Shown piece by piece: positions 43,900-48,464 of a stretch of DNA of 48,464 nt; the first letter of the stretch is position 1; every line of letters starts with the position of its first letter. Position numbers and translations under genes: made by a program. The notes beneath the pieces are model-generated. The model was not told the DNA's origin. It worked only from the letters and a program-made list of their open reading frames with translations, and did no database searches. Source of the DNA: Sperchopsis tessellata (Eukaryota > Arthropoda > Insecta > Coleoptera > Hydrophilidae); assembly GCA_033557685.1 (NCBI GenBank), contig JAWQRN010000033.1, forward strand, positions 1-48,464. Reading direction: 5' to 3'.

Positions 43900-46060
43900 T
43901 TTTGAAAAAGGGGTGCCAACTAATAGAATTTCTCCTGATTTTAAGAAACTATATACCTTTTAAGACCCGTCAATAAACTTGCTTGCTGATCCTGAATTAA
44001 TGCCATAAAAAGTGCCTGTATTTGTTTCCATTCTTCAATCTCTTCTAGAAAATTATATGAATCTCCTACTAAGGACTCACTATGAAGAGAAGAGTAGATG
44101 AATTAAAATTGTCTCTAAGCATCAAAACGAACACATCTATTTAAGAATGCGTCACATATAATTAAATTAGTGGCTTGATAAAGTCAAATTTACTTCACGA
44201 TGAAATGTTATTTGTGTGTGGTAGAAATTGTAAGGCTACACAAGAATTTATTGTTATGCCAGATTTTAAATCACAGTAATACTCCTATGAAAATAAGGTA
44301 CTACCCTGAATGTGATGTTGTACAATTCTGTACTACCACACTCAAAAACTCTTCCAACATGGTATTGCAGATTTGTTGGGGAGCTAGGATTTGCCACAGA
44401 AGAATTTAATGCCATAAAACACCGGAGGAATCTTTGCAGCATCCATAGTATTGTGCTTTAATGATGGATACGAAGGGAAAACTTTAATTGCCATGTTGTT
44501 ATGGGCTCTTGGGTTTCTGGGTATCATTTAGATCATGCAACAGTAGCCTTGGTCTTTTAAATTACGGCAATAAATGGTAGTTGGGTAGTTTCAGCGGTTT
44601 TTTTTTGGCATATGGCAGAAGTAATATTCGATCGTTTCCTTGATGTTCGATGGAGCAGCTTCCATCTTAGCTATGGCTAAAGGTTTGTTACCACACCTTA
44701 TTACGAAGGATATATATACGTATTTTTGGATCCTTGCCATATGAATAAGCTTGTAAGAAAAACACTGGCACAAAAGATAATATATAATGGTCAAGAAAGA
44801 ATAAAAATTAACTGAAAAACGTAATGAAGATGCAGAGGGGGCATGTAACTGGGTAACAAATTACGAAACAAGCACATAAAATATCATGGACAGAAACTAA
44901 AGGTGCGCTTGGCTAGTAATTCTGTCACGTATGCTCTGAAGATTTGCACAGGAGACCTTCAATTAAAAGAATTTCAAAACGGCTCAACTACAGAAAAATT
45001 CACAAGAACTTTTAACAATATATGTGATATTTTTAATAAGACATGTTTGTCACAGCTGGACTATAAAAGAACCCAGTCATTCCCAGAATGTTGAACATAT
45101 AATTGAATTTTTGAGTGAATCATGCGCATATATTAAAAATGTGATTATGTTTGAAGATGAACATAATACAAGCATGCTAAAGGAAACCCAGATTTTTAAG
45201 GTTTATAATATCTGTTGAAAGCATGAAATACTTTAAGTTGATATTTATGATTCTGGAAAATTAACAATATCTTATATATTTCATTCTTGTGACAACTGCA
45301 TTGAAGTACTTTATGGTGATAGCAAAAATAACAGTTACAATTTAAAAAACCTAAAAAATAGGGGTGTTCTGGTATGTCCCTCATTAGGCATCATTATTTC
45401 AAATTTTTTGTATTACCATAATTAATGGCAAATAAGTCGACCCTTAAAAATCCCAAAATTCACCTAAAAATCGGAGGTCGTCGTAATTATATAGTAGAAT
45501 TCCAGTCCTAGAAATGCAATGCTGCATCAGCAGGACGTAATAGTATAAATACGAGGCAAGTAGCCAGACGCACTAGAGTTGCTCTGACTACCTGTCACAT
45601 TTAAACATGTGGGTAGTATAATAGTTTTCGGCTTAAGTTCAATGCGAACCTACCAATTCTTATTGTAACATTCTTGGTAGAGCCACAATCTTTTCTTATT
45701 CTAATAAATTTAAAAAACCTAAAAAATAGGGGTGGTCTGGTATGTCCCTCATTAGCCATCATAAAAATTTACATGAAAAGTGAGCAAATTATAAGATTTG
45801 CGCTGGTAGAAAGTGGTAACCGTTTTTTATTAAAGAATTTACCGCAGAATATTTAACTCCTTCAGTTTTAAGATAATTGTCCAGTGGAAATATTTTTAAA
45901 AATTTTGAAGCATATATTCATGATCATTTTTCTCTGGAAATTCATACTGTACAATTATTATGAGCAGTAGCTTATAAATATATTAATATAAGATTATTCT
46001 ATTTTGCAAAGCGTTCTATTAAAAGTGATTCAGATCGCACTTATTATTTCTGTTTAAAGG
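43900..46060 (+). pseudogene. P-element-superfamily (THAP9-like) transposase remnant, left copy
   Basis: The translation follows the P-transposase order. LPHSKTLPTWYCRFVGELGF, then ATEEFNAIKHRRN (44337-44432), matches 'LPHP.TLR.WY......GF..E....LK'. MAEVIFDRFLDV lies near 44613, then FLDPCHMNKLVRKTLAQK (44725-44780), matching 'F.D..HL.KL+RN.L'. LGNKLRNKHIKYHGQKLKVR and LASNSVTYALKICTGDLQL (44850-44960) match 'N+L...HI.....KMKV+LA.QTLS..VA.AL'. TEKFTRTFNNICDIFN is followed by NRGVLVCPSL (45357-45385), the 'RGGL.YPS' C-terminal motif. Stops and frameshifts abound. A second partial C-terminus (NRGGLVCPSLAII, 45725-45765) shows a local duplication. Confidence 0.87.
45400..45510. mobile_element. 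pogo-like element end within the P copy
   Basis: Atggcaaataagtcgaccct, aaaaatcccaaaattcacc and atcggaggtcgtcgtaatta form a string repeated at 46118-46195 and, inverted, at 47145-47245. The style (gtcgacttattcgcc, then aaaatc runs) resembles ends of pogo/mariner-like elements. The copies interrupt P-element sequence. Confidence 0.5.
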
Positions 46061-46233
46061 AAAATGATTTATTATTTAATCATTATTTCAAATTTTGGTA
46101 TTATTACCATAAATAATGGCGAATAAGTCGACCTTTAAAAATCCCAAAATTCACCTAAAAATCGGGGGTTGTCGTAATTATATAGTAGAATTCCAGTCCT
46201 TATTTAAAAAATGTAAAAATAAGTTTAGGTTTG

Positions 46234-46500
46234 CTATAACATACATATGCAAAAAATATATGTTATACTTATAAAACATATTTTATTTAGGTAGTTCCTA
46301 ATTTTCCAAGTAATCTGATGTAAGAAGTTCATCAAGTATTTTATTGTTCTCAAGTTCTCATCATACGGATCGACATCCGAGTCTGGTAAATCAGTTTTGT
46401 ATTCGTTGTCCATAGTGTCCCATAATAGATCATCTTCTGTACCATCCGTGGCATTAGGGATACCACACTTTTTGAATGATTTTATAACTGTCTCTAAAAT
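46234..46500 (-). pseudogene. pogo/Tigger-type transposase C-terminus, left copy
   Basis: On the minus strand: ETVIKSFKKCGIPNATDGTE, then DDLLWDTMDNEYKTDLPDSD and an acidic tail. 'SFKKCGISNALDGTEDD' is a characteristic end of pogo/Tigger-like DDE transposases. Only about 60 residues are present. A mirror copy stands at 46570-46760. Confidence 0.75.
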
Positions 46501-46569
46501 CATTTAGAAGCTTCCTTTTAACACTCCAGGGCTTGAAATACTGTGTGATTCAGTGGTCAAACCATGGGC

Positions 46570-46760
46570 TAAAGAAAAAGAGACAGTTATAAAATCATTC
46601 AAAAAGTGCAGTATCTCTAATGCTATGGATGGCACAGATGATGATCTATTATGGGACACTGAGGACAAGGAATACGAAAACGATTTACCAGATTCGTATT
46701 GCGATCCGTATGATGAGAACTTGAGAACAATAAAATACTTGATGAACTTCTTACACTAGA
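46570..46760 (+). pseudogene. pogo/Tigger-type transposase C-terminus, right copy
   Basis: KETVIKSFKKCSISNAMDGT, then DDDLLWDTEDKEYENDLPDS, runs on the plus strand facing away from the left copy. The two copies differ at several residues, so the duplication is not very recent or the two were separate insertions. Confidence 0.75.
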
Positions 46761-48086
46761 CGAATTGGAAAATTTACGAACACATCTACCTAAATAAAAT
46801 ATATTTTATAAGTATAACGTATCTTTTTGCATAAATAATGTTTAACAGCTTCACTTTCGACTTTTTAAAACATTTATTTTTAACAATTACAGTTTCAGTT
46901 TATTAGAATAAGAAAAGATTGTGGCTCTACCAAGAATGTTACAATAAGCATTGGTAGGTTCGCATTGAACTTAAGCCGAAAACTATTATACTACCCACAT
47001 GTTACAATGAGACAGGTAGTCAGAGCAACTCTAGTGCAGCTGGCTACTTGCTTCGTATTTATACTACTACGTCCTGCTGATGCAGCATTGCATTTCTCGG
47101 ACCTATAACTCATACGTATGTTATAGCAAATCTAAACTTAGTTTTACATTTTTTAAATAAGGACTGGAATTCTACTATATAATTACGATTTTTAGGTGAA
47201 TTTTGGGATTTTTAAGGGTCGACTTATTCGCCATTAATTATGGTTATAATACAAAAAATTTGAAATAATGATTAAACGCCTAATTAGGGACATACCAGAC
47301 CACCTCTATTTATAGGTTTTTTAAATTGTAACTGTTACTTTTGCTATCACCTTAAAGTACTTCAATTCAGTTATCACAAGAATGAAATCTCCTATATAAG
47401 ATTTTATATATAAAGGGAAGTTGGTAGATATATCAATTTTTCATAATTATAAATATCACCATACAAGTATTTCATGTTTTCAACACATATTCAAAATCTT
47501 AAAAATGTGGGTTTCCATTTGCATGCTTGTATTACTTTCATCTTCAAAAATAATCAGGGTTTTTAATATATGTGCATGATTCCCTGAAAAATTCAATTAT
47601 ATGTTCAACATTCTGGGGATGACTGGGTTCTTTTATAGTCCAGCTGTGAAAAACATGTCGTATTAAAAATATCACATATATTGTTAAAAGTTCTTGTGAA
47701 TTTTTCTGTAGTTGAGCCGTTTTGAAGTTCTTTTAATTGAAGGTCTCCTGTGCAAATCTTCAGAGCATACGTGACAGAATTACTAGTCAAGCGCACCTTC
47801 ATTTTCTGTCCATGATATTTTATGTGCTTGTTTTGTAATTTGTTACCCAGTTACATCCCCTCTGCATCTTCATTATGTATTTCAGTTAATTTTTATTCTT
47901 TCTTGACTATTAAATATTATCTTTTGTGCCAGTGTTGTTCTTACAAGCTTATTCATATGGCAAGGATCCAAAAATACATATATATTTTCCTTCGTATTAT
48001 GGTGTAGTAACAACCCTTTGGCTATAGCGAAGACTGAGGTTGCTCCAACGAACATCAAGGAAACGATCCAATATTACTTCTGCCAT
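46570..48086 (-). repeat. Right arm of the P/pogo inverted duplication
   Basis: From the centre outward: pogo C-terminus, block B (46898-47110, equal to 45510-45705 inverted), pogo end (47110-47280), then P transposase on the minus strand. The latter has VRLTSNSVTYALKICTGDLQ near 47740-47800 and the complement of the LDPCHMNKLV region near 47940-47975. It ends abruptly at about 48086, where a LINE begins. Confidence 0.88.
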
Positions 48087-48464
48087 GACAACCGGGTGTT
48101 GGATTTCAGCAGGGTGAAAAGGGTAGTACCGCAAGGATCTATACTTGGACCACTATTGTTTGTTCGATCAATTGCGAGAATGGTACCAAGAACACCACCT
48201 AAACATGAATGTTGAAAAGACTGAACTAATGTTCACAATATCTCATAACACCAAAGACTTTTCATTAATCTATAATGAAAACGAAGTACTTACCTCAAAG
48301 ACATCAATCAGGTTCCTTGGGATTCTCATTGGTGAAAATTTTAAATGGAGGGAACACATTAATGAAACAGCTGGAAAGATGGGGAATTATACTTACCTGC
48401 TTAAGTCAATAAAAGGAAAAGCTGGAATTGATACCTGTTTCACAGCCTACTATGCATACGTCTA
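48087..48464 (+). pseudogene. LINE reverse transcriptase, truncated by the window edge
   Basis: VLDFSRVKRVVPQGSILGPL, then LF (48100-48160), is the RT block 'GVPQGSVLGPLLF'. A deletion removes the FADD strand. The frame then resumes as LREWYQEHHLNMNVEKTELM, FLGILIGENFKWREHINETA and GIDTCFTAYYAYV up to the last base. The element continues to the right. It is open for about 95 codons after the deletion, better preserved than most LINE pieces here. Confidence 0.85.

Larger units (their letters stand above)
44613..46500 (+). repeat. Left arm of a large P/pogo inverted duplication
   Basis: From the atggcagaagtaatatt string at 44613, sequence runs nearly identical to the reverse complement of 48085 and inward. 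Shared points: aataagcttgtaagaa (44743 versus 47942 minus), tagtaattctgtcacgtatg (44914 versus 47769-47788 minus), and tgtggctctaccaagaatg (45667 minus versus 46919). The arm is about 1.9 kb. It is longer than the right arm because an extra block (about 45705-46230) is inserted. Confidence 0.9.

Noticed and set aside
43862..43907. Possible terminal exon of the Kelch-like gene (acceptor atttttttatag, then 13 codons to a stop)
   Set aside because: It fits in phase but would truncate the Kelch propeller after few blades, and it lies at the start of P-element sequence. RNA evidence is needed.
44613..48086. A functional P-element transposase gene
   Set aside because: Both copies contain many stops and frameshifts, and the right copy is cut off by a LINE.

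Overview
The window is AT-rich animal nuclear DNA, most likely from an insect or another arthropod. It has introns with GT/AG borders and no dense gene packing. Its transposon mix is typical of arthropods: Penelope-like, R1, Jockey and RTE LINEs, gypsy and BEL retrotransposons, and P, pogo, hAT and piggyBac relatives. The species cannot be named from the sequence. Two host genes can be assembled exon by exon; almost everything else that can be recognised is decayed mobile DNA.

Host gene 1 is on the minus strand, with exons at 14370-14471, 13347-13529, 10910-11197 and 1909-2227, and continues off the left edge. All junctions agree in phase and give 297 codons of a helical protein resembling the vinculin/alpha-catenin superfamily, perhaps the insect serendipity-alpha type. 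Its third intron (about 8.7 kb) is filled with LINE, gypsy, pogo-like and Penelope-like (PLE) remnants. Host gene 2 is on the plus strand, with exons at about 32815-33066, 33550-34261, 38747-38815, 38869-39067 and 43293-43417. It encodes a BTB-BACK-Kelch protein that probably continues beyond the right edge.

Layout: 0.9-1.6 kb hAT remnant; 2.4-4.2 kb LINE; 5.1-7.7 kb gypsy with a small PLE insertion; 8.9-10.1 kb PLE with a readable GIY-YIG endonuclease; 10.3-10.9 kb LINE; 11.5-13.0 kb gypsy; 14.57-17.26 kb and 22.65-22.95 kb two inverted ends of one repeat family with internal tandem units; 16.4-17.1 kb RTE; 18.5-20.1 kb Jockey LINE with an R1-clade LINE beside it at 20.0-22.1 kb; 23.5-24.7 kb foldback element; 24.75-25.6 kb second PLE; 26.2-31.8 kb a series of LINE pieces; 37.5-38.0 kb BEL/Pao integrase; 39.1-40.4 kb LINE pieces; 40.6-40.8 kb piggyBac-type MITE; 40.9-42.1 kb LTR-element remnant; 43.9-48.09 kb an inverted duplication of a P-element transposase with pogo-like DNA at its centre; 48.09 kb to the end, a LINE.

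The strongest unusual signal is a set of very short PLE-end insertions. Three are bounded by 11-15 bp target-site duplications, two of these are internally inverted, and one has uninterrupted sister repeats a kilobase away that serve as an empty site. The other structural highlight is the roughly 3.5 kb P/pogo palindrome at the right end. I see no cellular pathway or defence system encoded here.
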